A stretch of DNA of 64,000 nucleotides from Afifella sp. IM 167 (lineage in GTDB: Bacteria > Pseudomonadota > Alphaproteobacteria > Rhizobiales > Afifellaceae). The notes under the pieces are model-generated. The model had not been told where the DNA came from, ran no database searches, and saw only the letters and a program-made list of their open reading frames with translations. The position numbers and the translations under genes were made by a program. Location: the NCBI RefSeq assembly GCF_020144925.1, contig NZ_NSLC01000006.1, forward strand, positions 124,001-188,000, given 5' to 3'. This document shows positions 14,563 to 23,601 of this stretch, piece by piece (within the stretch, counting starts at the first letter, position 1; every line of letters begins with the position of its first letter).

Positions 14563-14982
14563 ATGCGTATCACACAGGGCGCCTTTTCCTTCCTGCCCGA
14601 CCTCACGGACGAGCAGATCACCAAGCAGGTGCAATACTGCCTGGACAACGGCTGGGCGGTGAACATCGAGTTCACCGACGACCCGCATCCCCGCAACACC
14701 TACTGGGACATGTGGGGCCACCCGATGTTCGACATCGCCGATGCGGCCGGCGTCATGATGGAGCTTGCCGATTGCCGCAAGGTCTATGGCGACCGCTACA
14801 TCCGCCTGTCGGCCTTCGATGCCACCCATGGCTGGGAATCGGTGAAGCTCTCCTTCATCGTCAACCGGCCGAAGGAGGAGCCGGGCTTCCGCCTGGAGCG
14901 CCAGGAAGATGCCGGCCGCATGGTCCGCTACACGACCAAGCCCTACGCGGCCGACAAGCCGGAAGGCGGGCGCTACGCCTGA
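14563..14982 (+). CDS. cbbS: RuBisCO small subunit, red-type
   Basis: This subunit caps the L8S8 holoenzyme. The 139-residue protein carries the red-type features: [19 protein letters not shown] at the start, [14 protein letters not shown] in the middle, and a C-terminal extension that forms the beta-barrel in red-type enzymes. Two ATG codons are adjacent (14560 and 14563). I prefer 14563 because AGAGGA is then 8 bp away and the protein starts with the usual MRITQG. The alternative adds a single Met. Confidence 0.95.
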   Translation: MRITQGAFSFLPDLTDEQITKQVQYCLDNGWAVNIEFTDDPHPRNTYWDMWGHPMFDIADAAGVMMELADCRKVYGDRYIRLSAFDATHGWESVKLSFIVNRPKEEPGFRLERQEDAGRMVRYTTKPYAADKPEGGRYA

Positions 14983-15003
14983 CGGCGTGCGACATGAACA
15001 TGG

Positions 15004-15029
15004 CGCCGCGCCCCGGCAAGGGCGCGGCG
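15004..15029 (+). promoter_or_regulatory. Intercistronic hairpin between cbbS and cbbX
   Basis: A perfect 10-bp GC-only inverted repeat (CGCCGCGCCC / GGGCGCGGCG, 6-nt loop) lies 21 bp after the cbbS stop and 30 bp before the cbbX start. There is no T-run, so it is not a classical terminator. It could act as a 3' mRNA stabiliser for cbbLS or limit read-through into cbbX. The structure is direct and the role is inferred. Confidence 0.6.
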
Positions 15030-15058
15030 TCCGACGGCCTTGAGGATCGGGTGGTGGA

Positions 15059-16006
15059 ATGAACGACGAAGCTGAGACCGGAACCGGCGAGGCGGCCCCG
15101 CCCGCCACCGCCATCGACCTTCACCGCGAATTCGAGGAATCGGGCGTCGGCGACGTCCTGCGCGAGCTCGACGAGACGCTCGTCGGCCTTGCTCCCGTCA
15201 AGAAGCGCATCCGCGAGACCGCCGCTCTGCTGCTCGTGGAGCGCGCCCGCCAGCAGCTCGGTCTCGCCTACGAGCCGCCGACGCTGCATATGAGCTTCAC
15301 CGGCAATCCCGGCACCGGCAAGACGACCGTGGCGCTGAGGATGGCCAACCTGCTCCACAAGCTCGGCTATATCCGCAAGGGGCACCTCGTCTCCGTCACC
15401 CGCGACGATCTCGTTGGCCAGTATATCGGCCACACGGCGCCGAAGACGAAGGAAGTCCTGAAGAAGGCGATGGGCGGCGTCCTCTTCATCGACGAGGCCT
15501 ACTATCTCTATCGCCCCGAGAACGAGCGCGACTACGGCCAGGAATCGATCGAGATTCTCCTTCAGGTGATGGAGAACCAGCGTGAGGATCTCGTGGTCAT
15601 TCTCGCCGGCTATGCCGACAAGATGGACAAGTTCTTCTCCTCCAATCCGGGCTTCCGTTCGCGCATTGCCCACCACATCGACTTCCCCGATTATTCCAAC
15701 GAGGAACTTCTCAGGATCGCGGAGATGATGCTGAAGGCGCAGAACTACGATCTGACGCCGGATGCGCGCGAGACGCTGATCCGCTATATCGACCGCCGCC
15801 GCCAGCAGCCGCATTTCGCCAATGCGCGCTCGGTCAGGAACGCGCTCGACCGGGCGCGCCTGCGCCAGGCGAACCGCCTCTTCGAGCGCATGGACCGGCC
15901 GGTGACGGCCGAGGATCTTTCCCTGATTTCGCCCGAAGACATCAATGTGAGCCGCGTCTTCTCGATCCCGACGGACGAGGAACGCAGCCAGCAGGAGGCC
16001 TCATGA
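15059..16006 (+). CDS. cbbX: CbbX, red-type RuBisCO activase
   Basis: This AAA+ ATPase remodels inhibited red-type RuBisCO by pulling on the CbbL C terminus. The 315-residue protein has the Walker [18 protein letters not shown] at about 80-96, pore-loop residues around [12 protein letters not shown], the Walker [14 protein letters not shown], and the C-terminal sensor region [19 protein letters not shown]. The start codon follows the GC hairpin. The stop overlaps rpe (ATGA). Confidence 0.97.
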   Translation: MNDEAETGTGEAAPPATAIDLHREFEESGVGDVLRELDETLVGLAPVKKRIRETAALLLVERARQQLGLAYEPPTLHMSFTGNPGTGKTTVALRMANLLHKLGYIRKGHLVSVTRDDLVGQYIGHTAPKTKEVLKKAMGGVLFIDEAYYLYRPENERDYGQESIEILLQVMENQREDLVVILAGYADKMDKFFSSNPGFRSRIAHHIDFPDYSNEELLRIAEMMLKAQNYDLTPDARETLIRYIDRRRQQPHFANARSVRNALDRARLRQANRLFERMDRPVTAEDLSLISPEDINVSRVFSIPTDEERSQQEAS

Positions 16007-16686
16007 GCGACGTACTGATTGCCCCTTCGATCCTCTCGGCCGATTTCGCCAGGCTCGGCGAGGAGGTGGCCGCCGTCGACCGCGCCGGCGCCGACTGGAT
16101 CCATCTCGACGTGATGGACGGGCATTTCGTGCCGAACATCACCTTCGGCCCGCCCGTCATCAAGGCGCTGCGCGCCTCCTCGCCCAAGGTGTTCGACTGC
16201 CACCTGATGATCGCGCCGGCGGATCCCTTCCTTGAGGCCTTCGCCGAGGCGGGCTGCGAATACATCACCGTGCATCAGGAGGCCGGCCCGCATCTCGACC
16301 GCTCTTTGCAGGCGATCCGCAATCTCGGCGTCAAGGCCGGCGTCTCGCTCAATCCCTCGACGCCGGAGACGACGCTCGAATACGTGCTCGACCGTCTCGA
16401 CCTCATTCTCCTGATGAGCGTCAACCCGGGCTTCGGCGGTCAGGCCTTCATTCCCTCCGTCGTGGAAAAGGTGCGCCGCGTGAAGGCGATGATTGGCGAT
16501 CGCGACATCCGCATCGAGATCGATGGCGGCGTCACCCCGCAGACCGCGCCGGCGCTCGCCGAAGCGGGGGCGGACGTGCTCGTCGCCGGCTCGGCGGTTT
16601 TCAAGGGTGGCCACGAGGACGCCTATCGTGAGAACATCGCCGCAATACGTCAGGCGGCGGAGGGTGCGCTCCGCAAGGCCGCCTAG
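16003..16686 (+). CDS. rpe: Ribulose-phosphate 3-epimerase
   Basis: This enzyme interconverts xylulose-5-phosphate and ribulose-5-phosphate, feeding phosphoribulokinase. The 227-residue TIM-barrel protein shows [33 protein letters not shown] with metal-binding His/Asp, [12 protein letters not shown] and [12 protein letters not shown]. It is coupled to cbbX by a 4-bp overlap, so it is the cbb operon copy (cbbE). Confidence 0.96.
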   Translation: MSDVLIAPSILSADFARLGEEVAAVDRAGADWIHLDVMDGHFVPNITFGPPVIKALRASSPKVFDCHLMIAPADPFLEAFAEAGCEYITVHQEAGPHLDRSLQAIRNLGVKAGVSLNPSTPETTLEYVLDRLDLILLMSVNPGFGGQAFIPSVVEKVRRVKAMIGDRDIRIEIDGGVTPQTAPALAEAGADVLVAGSAVFKGGHEDAYRENIAAIRQAAEGALRKAA

Positions 16687-16697
16687 GGAGGTTTTGC

Positions 16698-17252
16698 ATG
16701 GCAGCCACTGCCGGCATCTGCGATTTTGGCTGGAAGGCCCCCGATTTTTCCCTGAAGGCGACCGATGGGAGCACCTATTCGCTGGCCGATGTCGCCGGCG
16801 AGAAGGGCACGCTCGTCGCCTTCATCTGCAACCATTGCCCCTATGTGAAGGCGATCATCGACCGGCTGGTCCGCGACGCGCTGGAGCTGGAAGCCTACGG
16901 CGTCAAGACCGTCGCCATCTGCTCCAACGATGCCGAGACCTACCCGGAGGATTCCTTCGAGAAGATGGCGGAGTTCGCCAGGGAGCACGGCTTTCATTTC
17001 CCCTATCTGCATGACGAGGACCAGGCCGTGGCGCGTGCCTGGGATGCGGTCTGCACACCCGATTTCTTCGGCTTCAACGCCGATATGGAGCTCCAGTACC
17101 GCGGCCGGCTCGATGCCTCCCGCAAGGAGGCCGGTCCGAGCGAGGCCCCGCGCGAGCTCTTTGCGGCGATGAAGTCCGTCGCCGAGACGGGCAAGGGCCC
17201 GGCCGAGCAGATCCCTTCCATGGGCTGCTCCATCAAGTGGAAGGCCGCCTGA
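16698..17252 (+). CDS. AhpC/TSA-family thioredoxin-like protein
   Basis: The 184-residue cytoplasmic protein has a thioredoxin fold with CNHCPYVKAIIDRL at about 44-57, an active site of the peroxiredoxin/thioredoxin-like type, and KAPDFSLKATDGSTYSL before it. Family members are thiol peroxidases or disulfide reductases, and the exact reaction is not fixed by sequence. Its position inside the cbb operon (11 bp after rpe, overlapping cbbZ) hints at redox protection or control of Calvin-cycle enzymes. That is inference. Confidence 0.85.
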   Translation: MAATAGICDFGWKAPDFSLKATDGSTYSLADVAGEKGTLVAFICNHCPYVKAIIDRLVRDALELEAYGVKTVAICSNDAETYPEDSFEKMAEFAREHGFHFPYLHDEDQAVARAWDAVCTPDFFGFNADMELQYRGRLDASRKEAGPSEAPRELFAAMKSVAETGKGPAEQIPSMGCSIKWKAA

Positions 17253-17938
17253 TGGTGGCGGCCACCTGGCCGAGGGCGATCCTCTTCGATCTCGACGGCA
17301 CGCTCGTCGATTCCGTCCCCGATCTTGCCGGGGCGCTGAATGCGCTGCTGGACGAAGAAAGCCTTGTCGCCATCCCCGAGGAGGAGGTGCGCGGCATGGT
17401 CGGCAACGGGGTGGAAAAGCTCGTGGAGCGCGGCTTTGCGGCCCGCGGCCGGGATCTCGCGGGCGAGGCGCTTGCCGAGATGACGCGACTCTTCATGGCG
17501 CTTTACGAACCGCGCGCCACCTTGCGCACGCGCCTTTACCCGGGCGTCGCCGAGACGCTTCAGAGCCTGCGCTCGGAGGGCATCGCGCTCGCCGTCCTCA
17601 CCAACAAGCCGGCCGAGCCGACCCGCCTCATCCTCGAGGGGCTGCGCATCGCGCCCTGCTTCACCGCCGTCATCGGCGGCGACAGCGGCCTGCCGAAGAA
17701 GCCCGACCCCGCCGTCATCCATGCCGCGCTCAAGATGCTCGGCGTGTCGGAGGAAGAGGCGCTGATGGTGGGCGACAGCCCGGCGGATGTGGGCGCGGCC
17801 CGCAACGCCGGTATCCCGGTCGTCGTCGTCAGCTACGGCTATACCCATGTGCCGGCTGGCGAACTCGGCGCCGATCATGTCGTCGACACCCTCACCGAGA
17901 TCGCCACGGCGATCCGCATCATGCGCCAGGCCGCCTGA
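17252..17938 (+). CDS. cbbZ: Phosphoglycolate phosphatase
   Basis: This HAD-superfamily enzyme removes phosphate from 2-phosphoglycolate, the product of RuBisCO oxygenase activity. The 228-residue protein has motif I FDLDGTLVDSVPDL, motif II LTNKPAEPT, the lysine in GLPKKPDP, and motif III MVGDSPADVGAARNAG. The ATG at 17252 overlaps the preceding stop (TGATG), which is better supported than an upstream in-frame GTG at 17237. It is the last recognisable Calvin-cycle gene of the operon. Confidence 0.94.
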   Translation: MVAATWPRAILFDLDGTLVDSVPDLAGALNALLDEESLVAIPEEEVRGMVGNGVEKLVERGFAARGRDLAGEALAEMTRLFMALYEPRATLRTRLYPGVAETLQSLRSEGIALAVLTNKPAEPTRLILEGLRIAPCFTAVIGGDSGLPKKPDPAVIHAALKMLGVSEEEALMVGDSPADVGAARNAGIPVVVVSYGYTHVPAGELGADHVVDTLTEIATAIRIMRQAA

Positions 17939-17942
17939 GAAG

Positions 17943-18737
17943 ATGGAAATGTCCGAAAGACCGGTCGCCGAAGAGGGCCTTCTGAAGCTTCACCGCAACG
18001 GACCCGTCCTCTTCGTCGCCCTGCATCGGCCGCGCAAGCGCAACGCCCTCAACGATCGCGCGGTGCTGGAGCTGGAAGCCTGCTTCGCGGGCCTCGACCC
18101 GCAGGTAAGGGCGGTGGTGCTCTATGGCACCGGCGATCATTTCTGTGCCGGGCTCGACCTTTCCGAATTGTCGGAGCGCGACGTCGCGGAGGGAATTGCC
18201 CATTCCTCCATGTGGCACAGGGCCTTCCAGCGGATCGAGTTCGGCGCCGTCCCGGTCGTCGCGGTCCTGCATGGCGCCGTGATCGGCGGCGGGCTGGAAC
18301 TAGCCGCGGCCTGCCATATCCGCATCGCCGAGGAGGGCGCCTATTACGCCCTGCCGGAGGGCCAGCGGGGCATCTTCGTCGGAGGCGGCGGCTCGGTGCG
18401 TCTGCCGCGCCTCATCGGCGCCGCGCGCATGGCCGACATGATGCTGACCGGCCGCACCTACGATGCGGCGGAAGGTGAGCGCGTCGGCTTCTCGCAATAT
18501 CTCGTGCGCAGGGGCGAGGGCCTCGCCAAGGCGCGTCTTGTCGCCGAGGCGATCGCGGCCAACGCGCCGATCACCAATTTCGCCGTCGTCCAGGCGCTGC
18601 CGCGCATTGCTGCGGCCGATCCAGCCACCGGCTACATGATGGAATCGCTCGTCTCCGCGATCGCCCAGAACGAGCCGGAGGCGAAGGCCCGCATCCGCGA
18701 CTTCCTTGCCGGCAAGGCGAAGAAGACGACCGTCTGA
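17943..18737 (+). CDS. Crotonase/enoyl-CoA hydratase family protein
   Basis: The 264-residue protein has a crotonase fold: HFCAGLDLSEL near residue 65 and the oxyanion-hole segment AVIGGGLELAAACHIRIAEE, then GIFVGGGGSVRLPRLIG. The usual second catalytic Glu region reads ALPEGQRGIFVGGGG, with Glu present. Substrate is not readable. It begins 4 bp after cbbZ and may be cotranscribed, but a role in carbon fixation is not evident. Two Met codons (17943, 17949) are possible starts. Confidence 0.85.
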   Translation: MEMSERPVAEEGLLKLHRNGPVLFVALHRPRKRNALNDRAVLELEACFAGLDPQVRAVVLYGTGDHFCAGLDLSELSERDVAEGIAHSSMWHRAFQRIEFGAVPVVAVLHGAVIGGGLELAAACHIRIAEEGAYYALPEGQRGIFVGGGGSVRLPRLIGAARMADMMLTGRTYDAAEGERVGFSQYLVRRGEGLAKARLVAEAIAANAPITNFAVVQALPRIAAADPATGYMMESLVSAIAQNEPEAKARIRDFLAGKAKKTTV

Positions 18738-18852
18738 GCGGTGCGGCGAATTTCGCCGGCGGCACGGCTGGCATTCGCGGCGGAGCCGGCTATAAGGCGA
18801 AAGTCATTTTCATATTTAAGGCCGCTGGCCGTAGCGACGAGGGATTTGCTCC

Positions 18853-19164
18853 ATGTACATCGCCATGAACCGCTTCAAGGTGCGCACCGACGCGGCGGAG
18901 GATTTCGCCGAGGTCTGGCGGAGCCGCGACTCGCAGCTCTCCAAGGTGCCGGGTTTCGTCGAGTTCCATCTCTTGAAGGGCCCGGAGCGCGAGGACCACA
19001 TCCTGTTTGCCTCGCATACCGTCTGGCGCTCGCATGCCGATTTCGAGAACTGGACGAAGTCGGAGCATTTCCGCAAGGCCCATGCCGGGGCGGGCGATCG
19101 CAAGCCGCTCTATCTGGAGCACCCCCAATTCGAGGGTTTCGAGGTCATGGAAGGCATTTCCTGA
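18853..19164 (+). CDS. Antibiotic-biosynthesis-monooxygenase-fold protein, HmuQ/IsdG-like
   Basis: This 103-residue protein (MYIAMNRFKVRTDAAEDFAE, VPGFVEFHLLKGPE, LFASHTVWRSHADFENW, HFRKAH) follows the ABM dimeric barrel pattern. The W...F..W...F..AH arrangement is typical of haem-degrading members such as HmuQ/IsdG, which cleave haem to release iron. I cannot confirm the haem-binding His from context alone and no haem uptake genes are adjacent. The fold assignment is good and the haem role is tentative. Confidence 0.7.
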   Translation: MYIAMNRFKVRTDAAEDFAEVWRSRDSQLSKVPGFVEFHLLKGPEREDHILFASHTVWRSHADFENWTKSEHFRKAHAGAGDRKPLYLEHPQFEGFEVMEGIS

Positions 19165-19248
19165 CGCCGCTTCGCTTCGTCCACTGGCTGCGATGAGCCT
19201 CCTCTGCTAGGGCCGGCTCAACCAGCCGGGACGACAGGAGAGGAAACC

Positions 19249-19983
19249 GTGGCCGAAAGACCGCTTGCGCAGAAGACGATCGGCCTCCTCGGCGGCTCGA
19301 GCAATGTTGCCACAGGGCATTACTATCGTTTCCTGAATCAGATTGTGAACGAGCGTCTCGGCGGCTGGGACATCGCCGAGACGATGATTGCCGGCATGAA
19401 TTTCGGCAATATCGAGGCCTTTCTGCGGGCCGACGACTGGGCCGCGCTCGAGACCTATATGGCGAGGAAGGTCGACGGCCTCATCGCTGCCGGCGCGGAC
19501 GTGCTGCTTTCCGTTTCCAACACGCTGCACAAGCCGCTGGAGCCGATCCTCACCACGCGGAAGATCGACTTCATCCATATCGTCGATCCGACCGGCGAGG
19601 CGATCGCGAAGGCGGGGCTGAAGCGCGTCGCGCTCTTCGGCACCCGGCCGATCATGCAGCTCGACTATGCCCGCCGCCGCTACGAGGAGAAGTTCGGGCT
19701 GGAAATCCTCGTGCCGGACGAAGCCGAGCAGGTGGAGATCGACCGCATCATCTTCGACGAGCTCGTCAAGGACGTCGTGCGCCCGCAGTCGAAGGCACGT
19801 TATCTGGAGATCGCCGCGCGCCTTCAGCGCGAAGCGGGCGCCGAGGGCCTCATCCTCGGCTGCACGGAGATCTTCCTGTTGATCGACCAGCCGGACCGGC
19901 CGGATTTTCCGATGTTCAACACCACCCGGCTGCATTGCGAGGCGGCGGTCGATTATGCGCTGCAAGCGGCCCCGCGAGAGTGA
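19249..19983 (+). CDS. Aspartate/glutamate racemase family protein, first catalytic Cys absent
   Basis: The 244-residue protein has the family N terminus (IGLLGGSSNVATGHYYRFLN), the SNTLHK motif near residue 86, and the GCTEIFLLI motif near 204. PLP-independent racemases use two cysteines, one just before NT.H and one in GCTE. Here the first motif reads VSNTLHK, so the first Cys is replaced, while the second is kept. It may be a one-sided isomerase, decarboxylase-like or another enzyme. The start is GTG at 19249 behind an AGGAGAGGAAA site. The HAD gene follows after 24 bp. Confidence 0.8.
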   Translation: MAERPLAQKTIGLLGGSSNVATGHYYRFLNQIVNERLGGWDIAETMIAGMNFGNIEAFLRADDWAALETYMARKVDGLIAAGADVLLSVSNTLHKPLEPILTTRKIDFIHIVDPTGEAIAKAGLKRVALFGTRPIMQLDYARRRYEEKFGLEILVPDEAEQVEIDRIIFDELVKDVVRPQSKARYLEIAARLQREAGAEGLILGCTEIFLLIDQPDRPDFPMFNTTRLHCEAAVDYALQAAPRE

Positions 19984-20007
19984 GGCCTGGGGGAGGGGAG
20001 GCGAGAG

Positions 20008-20712
20008 ATGTCGCTTTGGGGCGCGAAGCCGCGCTGGCTCACCTTTGACTGCTACGGCACGCTGATCCAGTGGGACGAGGGGCTCCTTGCCGCCGTCGCC
20101 GATATCCTGCGGCGGGGCGGGCGCGGCGATGTCGACCCGCACAAGGTGCTTCTCGCCTATGACGCGATCGAACATGAGCTGGAGCAGACGCCGCCCTTCC
20201 GCAAGTTTCGCGACATCGTCGGCGAGAGCCTGAAGAGCGCGATGGCCGAGGTCGATGTGGAGATCGGCCCTGCCGAGGTCGGCTTCCTGACCGACCGCAT
20301 CGCGGCGATGTCGCCTTTTCCGGAAACCGTGCCGACGCTGAAGGAACTGAAGCGCGCCGGCTACCGGCTGTGCATCGTCTCCAACACGGAAGACAGCGTC
20401 ATCGCGGGCAACGTCGCCCAGCTCGGCGGCACGATCGACCGCGTCGTGACGGCCGAGCAGGCCAAAGCCTACAAGCCCGACGAGGCGCTCTTCCGCCATG
20501 CATGGCGCAGCATCGGCGCGCGGCCGGAGGAGGTCGTGCATATCTGCGCCTCGCCGCGGCTCGACCTGGCCGCCGCGCGCGAACTCGGCTTCCGCTGCGT
20601 GTGGATCGACCGCGGCACCGGCCGCGAGCCCTTGCCCGATTATGCGCCGGACGCGGTCCTTTCGGACCTGGCCGGCGTTCCGGAGCTTTTCGCCGAGGCC
20701 GGCTGGGATTGA
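20008..20712 (+). CDS. HAD hydrolase, haloacid dehalogenase type II-like
   Basis: The 234-residue protein has HAD motif I WLTFDCYGTLIQWDEG with the nucleophile Asp, motif II IVSNTEDS, the lysine in AKAYKPDEALF, and a motif III region HICASPRLDLAAARELG. The FDCYGTL form is typical of type II haloacid dehalogenases and related phosphatases. Substrate is not determinable. It follows the racemase-like gene closely and converges with the MFS gene. Confidence 0.85.
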   Translation: MSLWGAKPRWLTFDCYGTLIQWDEGLLAAVADILRRGGRGDVDPHKVLLAYDAIEHELEQTPPFRKFRDIVGESLKSAMAEVDVEIGPAEVGFLTDRIAAMSPFPETVPTLKELKRAGYRLCIVSNTEDSVIAGNVAQLGGTIDRVVTAEQAKAYKPDEALFRHAWRSIGARPEEVVHICASPRLDLAAARELGFRCVWIDRGTGREPLPDYAPDAVLSDLAGVPELFAEAGWD

Positions 20713-20727
20713 GCCGGCCCGTACCCG

Positions 20728-22026
20728 CTATCGCGGCGGCTCGCGCACGAAGAGGAGCGCCGCGATGCCGAGTACGAAGAAGCCGAGGATCGAGGCCATG
20801 CCGGCGCGCTGGCTGTCATAGGCCTGCGTGACGAGGGCGAGCACCAAGGGGCCGATGAAGGCGGTGACGCGGCCCGAAAGCGAATAGAGGCCGAACATCT
20901 GCGCCTCCATCCCCTCCGGCACCAGCCGCGCCATGAAGGAGCGGCTCGCCGACTGCGCTGGGCCGATGAAAACCCCGAGCGCCAGCCCGCCTGCCCAGAA
21001 GACGGTCTTGTCGGTGGTCGCGACGAGCAGCGTGCCGATCGCCAGCAGCGCGACGAGGGCAAGGAGGATCGTCTTCTTCGGGCCGAGCCGGTCGTCGATC
21101 CAGCCGAAGGTGGCGGCGCCGATGCCGGCCGTCAGGTTGACCCCGATGGCCAGAAGCGTGATCTCGTCGAGCCCCATGCCGAAGGTGCCGGCCGCATAGA
21201 CGCCGGCGAAGGCGAAGAGCGTTCCAAAGCCGTTGGCCGAAAACAGCCAGGAGACGAGCAGCCAGACGATGTTCCTGTGCTGCCCGAGATTGCGCAGCGT
21301 CGCGGCGAGGGTTCTGAGGCCGGAGAAGATCGCCCCGCGCATCGGCAGCGGCCCCTTCGGCCGGTCCTGCGTGAAGAGGAAGAGCGGTAGGGAGAAGAGA
21401 GCGAACCACAGCCCCGCCAGCACCGCCGTCGCGCGCACCGACTGAAGGCCGCCGTCGCTGTCGAGGAATTTGAGCGGCGCGTCCTCGCGCACGAAGAAGA
21501 CCAGCGCGGCGATGAGCGAGAGCATGCCGCCGGCATAGCCGAGACCCCAGGCCCAGCCGGAAATCCGTCCGACGCGCTCGCGCGAGGCAAGGCCCGGCAG
21601 CATGGAATTGTAGAACACCCAGGCGAGTTCGGAGGAAACCAGCGCCGCGCCGACGAGGATAAGAGCCGGCCAGACGGTCTCCGGCTCCGGCGCGACGAAA
21701 TAAAGCCCGCAGGAAAGCACGGCCGTGACGGCGGTGAAGGTGGCGATCCACGGCTTTCGCCGCCCGCCGCGATCGGCGATCGAGCCGAGGATCGGGCTCG
21801 CCACCGCGACGCAGAAGGCGGCGATGCTCGTCATGTGGCCCCACAGCACCGTGCCCTCGGTCGCATCGGGCGCCACGGCGCGGATGAAGTAGGGGGCGAA
21901 GATGAAGGTGGTGACGATCGTCCCGAAGGCGCTCTGCGCGAAGTCGTAGAAGCACCAGGCGAAGACGCCTCTTCGGGCAGCTCTTTCGCCGAAACGTGCC
22001 GGCGCGGTTCTGTCGGGAGCCTGCAT
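20728..22026 (-). CDS. MFS transporter, Atg22/UMF1-like
   Basis: The 432-residue membrane protein has about 12 transmembrane segments. Its N terminus FAWCFYDFAQSAFGTIVTTF is the signature of the UMF1/Atg22-like family, whose bacterial substrates are mostly unknown. The repeated loop GSIADRGGRRKPW matches the MFS 2-3 loop. I use the ATG at 22026 because the open frame upstream runs into the lacI coding region. It starts 49 bp after the lacI stop and may be cotranscribed with it. Confidence 0.85.
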   Translation of the reverse strand: MQAPDRTAPARFGERAARRGVFAWCFYDFAQSAFGTIVTTFIFAPYFIRAVAPDATEGTVLWGHMTSIAAFCVAVASPILGSIADRGGRRKPWIATFTAVTAVLSCGLYFVAPEPETVWPALILVGAALVSSELAWVFYNSMLPGLASRERVGRISGWAWGLGYAGGMLSLIAALVFFVREDAPLKFLDSDGGLQSVRATAVLAGLWFALFSLPLFLFTQDRPKGPLPMRGAIFSGLRTLAATLRNLGQHRNIVWLLVSWLFSANGFGTLFAFAGVYAAGTFGMGLDEITLLAIGVNLTAGIGAATFGWIDDRLGPKKTILLALVALLAIGTLLVATTDKTVFWAGGLALGVFIGPAQSASRSFMARLVPEGMEAQMFGLYSLSGRVTAFIGPLVLALVTQAYDSQRAGMASILGFFVLGIAALLFVREPPR

Positions 22027-22075
22027 CGCACAGGACTGCCACGCCGCGCCGGCTTTGACAAAGCCGAAAGCCCCG

Positions 22076-23101
22076 TCAGGCGGCGGGCGGCGCCGTCGTC
22101 TCGCGCACCAGAAGCGGCGCCTCAAGCTCCCGGCTCGCCACCGGCACGCCGTCGCCGATGGCCGACAGGATCGCCCTGGCGGCCAGATGGCCCATCGCCG
22201 AGGCCGGCACGTCGATGGTCGTCAGCGCCGGGCGGATATGCTCGGTCAAGGGCAGATTGTCGAAGCCGGTGATGGAGAGCGCCTCCGGCACCGGGATCTT
22301 CCGCTCCATCGCCTCCAGCAGGACGCCGAGCGCGATGACGTCGTTGCCGCAGATGAGCGCCGTCGGCAGCGTGCCGGCTTCCACGAACTCGCCGAGCACG
22401 CGCCGTCCCTCCCGCACCGAGTAGCGGATCTCGGTGGTTGCGGCTTCCTCCAGCGCGAGCCCGTGCGCGGCGAGGCGCTCGCGGACCCCGATGGCGCGCT
22501 CGCGCACCCGGTCGTTGCCCTCGGCGATGCCGGAGACGAGGCCGATGCGGCGATGGCCGAGGCCGACGAGATGATCGGCGAGGGCGGCGCCCGCCCGGCG
22601 GTTGGAAAAGCCGATGTTGGGAAGCTGCAATTGCGGCTCCCAGGCCCAGGTGTTGACGTAGTTGGTGCGGGTACGCGCCAGGAGCTCGTAGACGGCCTCG
22701 CTATGGGCGTTGCCGATCAGGAGGAGGCCTTCCACGCCGCGCTCCAGAAGGCGGCGGACGAGGACTTCCTCGGCGCCGAGGTCGTAATTGGAAACCGCGA
22801 GAAGCAATGTGTAGTTGCTCGCCTGGATCTCGCGCTCGAAAGCGTTCGTGCAGGCGGCGAAGATGGCGTTGTTGAGCGTGGGGACCACCGCGCCGAGCGT
22901 GAAGGTACGGTTGGAGGCAAGCGCGCGGGCGGCCGCATGCGGGTAATAGCCGAGCTGCTCGATCACCGCTTCGACGCGCGCGCGCAGCGCCGGCTTCACC
23001 AGCGGAGAGCCGTTCAGGACCCGCGAAACGGTCGCCGTCGACACCCCCGCCTTGCGGGCGATGTCCAGTTGGGTTGGCTGCTTTTCGGCTTCGTCAACCA
23101 T
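22076..23101 (-). CDS. LacI-family transcriptional regulator
   Basis: The 341-residue protein has the N-terminal LacI HTH and hinge (PTQLDIARKAGVSTATVSRV, LNGSPLVKPALRARVEAVI) and a periplasmic-binding-protein-like effector domain (LGAVVPTLNNAIFA, GHRRIGLVSGIAEGN, LSITGFDNLPLTEHIRPALT). It is divergent from the TRAP/dehydrogenase operon, with a LacI-type palindrome in the gap. It is therefore the likely substrate-sensing repressor of that operon, with the inducer probably a sulfonate or a derivative. Confidence 0.92.
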   Translation of the reverse strand: MVDEAEKQPTQLDIARKAGVSTATVSRVLNGSPLVKPALRARVEAVIEQLGYYPHAAARALASNRTFTLGAVVPTLNNAIFAACTNAFEREIQASNYTLLLAVSNYDLGAEEVLVRRLLERGVEGLLLIGNAHSEAVYELLARTRTNYVNTWAWEPQLQLPNIGFSNRRAGAALADHLVGLGHRRIGLVSGIAEGNDRVRERAIGVRERLAAHGLALEEAATTEIRYSVREGRRVLGEFVEAGTLPTALICGNDVIALGVLLEAMERKIPVPEALSITGFDNLPLTEHIRPALTTIDVPASAMGHLAARAILSAIGDGVPVASRELEAPLLVRETTAPPAA

Positions 23102-23159
23102 GCAAATTGCCCCGACAGCGATTGACAGGCGCGTCGTCCTGGATCAGTCTTGTAGAAAA

Positions 23160-23173
23160 TGTAAGCGCATACA
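23160..23173. promoter_or_regulatory. Putative LacI-type operator and promoter region
   Basis: TGTAAGCGCATACA is a 14-bp near-perfect palindrome with the central GCGC typical of LacI-family operators, placed between the divergent lacI-type gene and the TRAP operon. A TTGACA hexamer lies upstream at 23122-23127 on the plus strand, although no strong -10 at ideal spacing is visible. An imperfect second palindrome (AAGCGAGCGCTT) begins at 23181. Confidence 0.6.
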
Positions 23174-23291
23174 AAACAAAAAGCGAGCGCTTGTCGGGGA
23201 GGAGAGAAGGGCGCCGAAAGGCTTTCCTGCGGCGTTTCCGCCTCTTCCCGCCAGCCGTCTCGCAGCGCTGCGCAGGGAGGAATGCAGTCCG

Positions 23292-23552
23292 ATGAGCATC
23301 ACGCTCATTCTCTTCTGGATCACGTTCGGCCTCTTTGCCGCCGACGTCGTGCTCGGCAAGCTCGGCGTGATGACCGGAGGCGAGGTGGGCGAGTTCCTCC
23401 CCGACGTGCCGCATTTCCTGCTGCTTGCCCTTTCCGCCGTCTTCCTCACCGCCGCAGGCCTGCAGCGCGAGGCGCGGCGCGATGCCGAGGCTCCGCCCGG
23501 CGAGGAGACCGGGCCGGGCTCGCCCCCCGAAGCCCAGGAAGAGGTCCGCTAG
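23292..23552 (+). CDS. Small two-helix membrane protein, first gene of TRAP operon
   Basis: The 86-residue protein has hydrophobic segments at about 2-18 and 41-58 separated by a short acidic loop, and a charged, Pro/Glu-rich cytoplasmic-type tail. I know no function. It has a GGAGG site upstream and precedes dctP by 49 bp, so it is probably cotranscribed with the TRAP system. It may be an accessory of the transporter, but nothing in the sequence proves it. Confidence 0.65.
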   Translation: MSITLILFWITFGLFAADVVLGKLGVMTGGEVGEFLPDVPHFLLLALSAVFLTAAGLQREARRDAEAPPGEETGPGSPPEAQEEVR

Positions 23553-23601
23553 GACCCGACACGCAAGAAAAACGCACAACAATCCAACCGGGAGGAAAAG
23601 A

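Noticed and set aside
18795-18825. AT-rich stretch before the ABM-fold gene considered as an iron-response (Irr/RirA/Fur) box
   Set aside because: No convincing inverted repeat or consensus match could be found, so no iron regulation is claimed.
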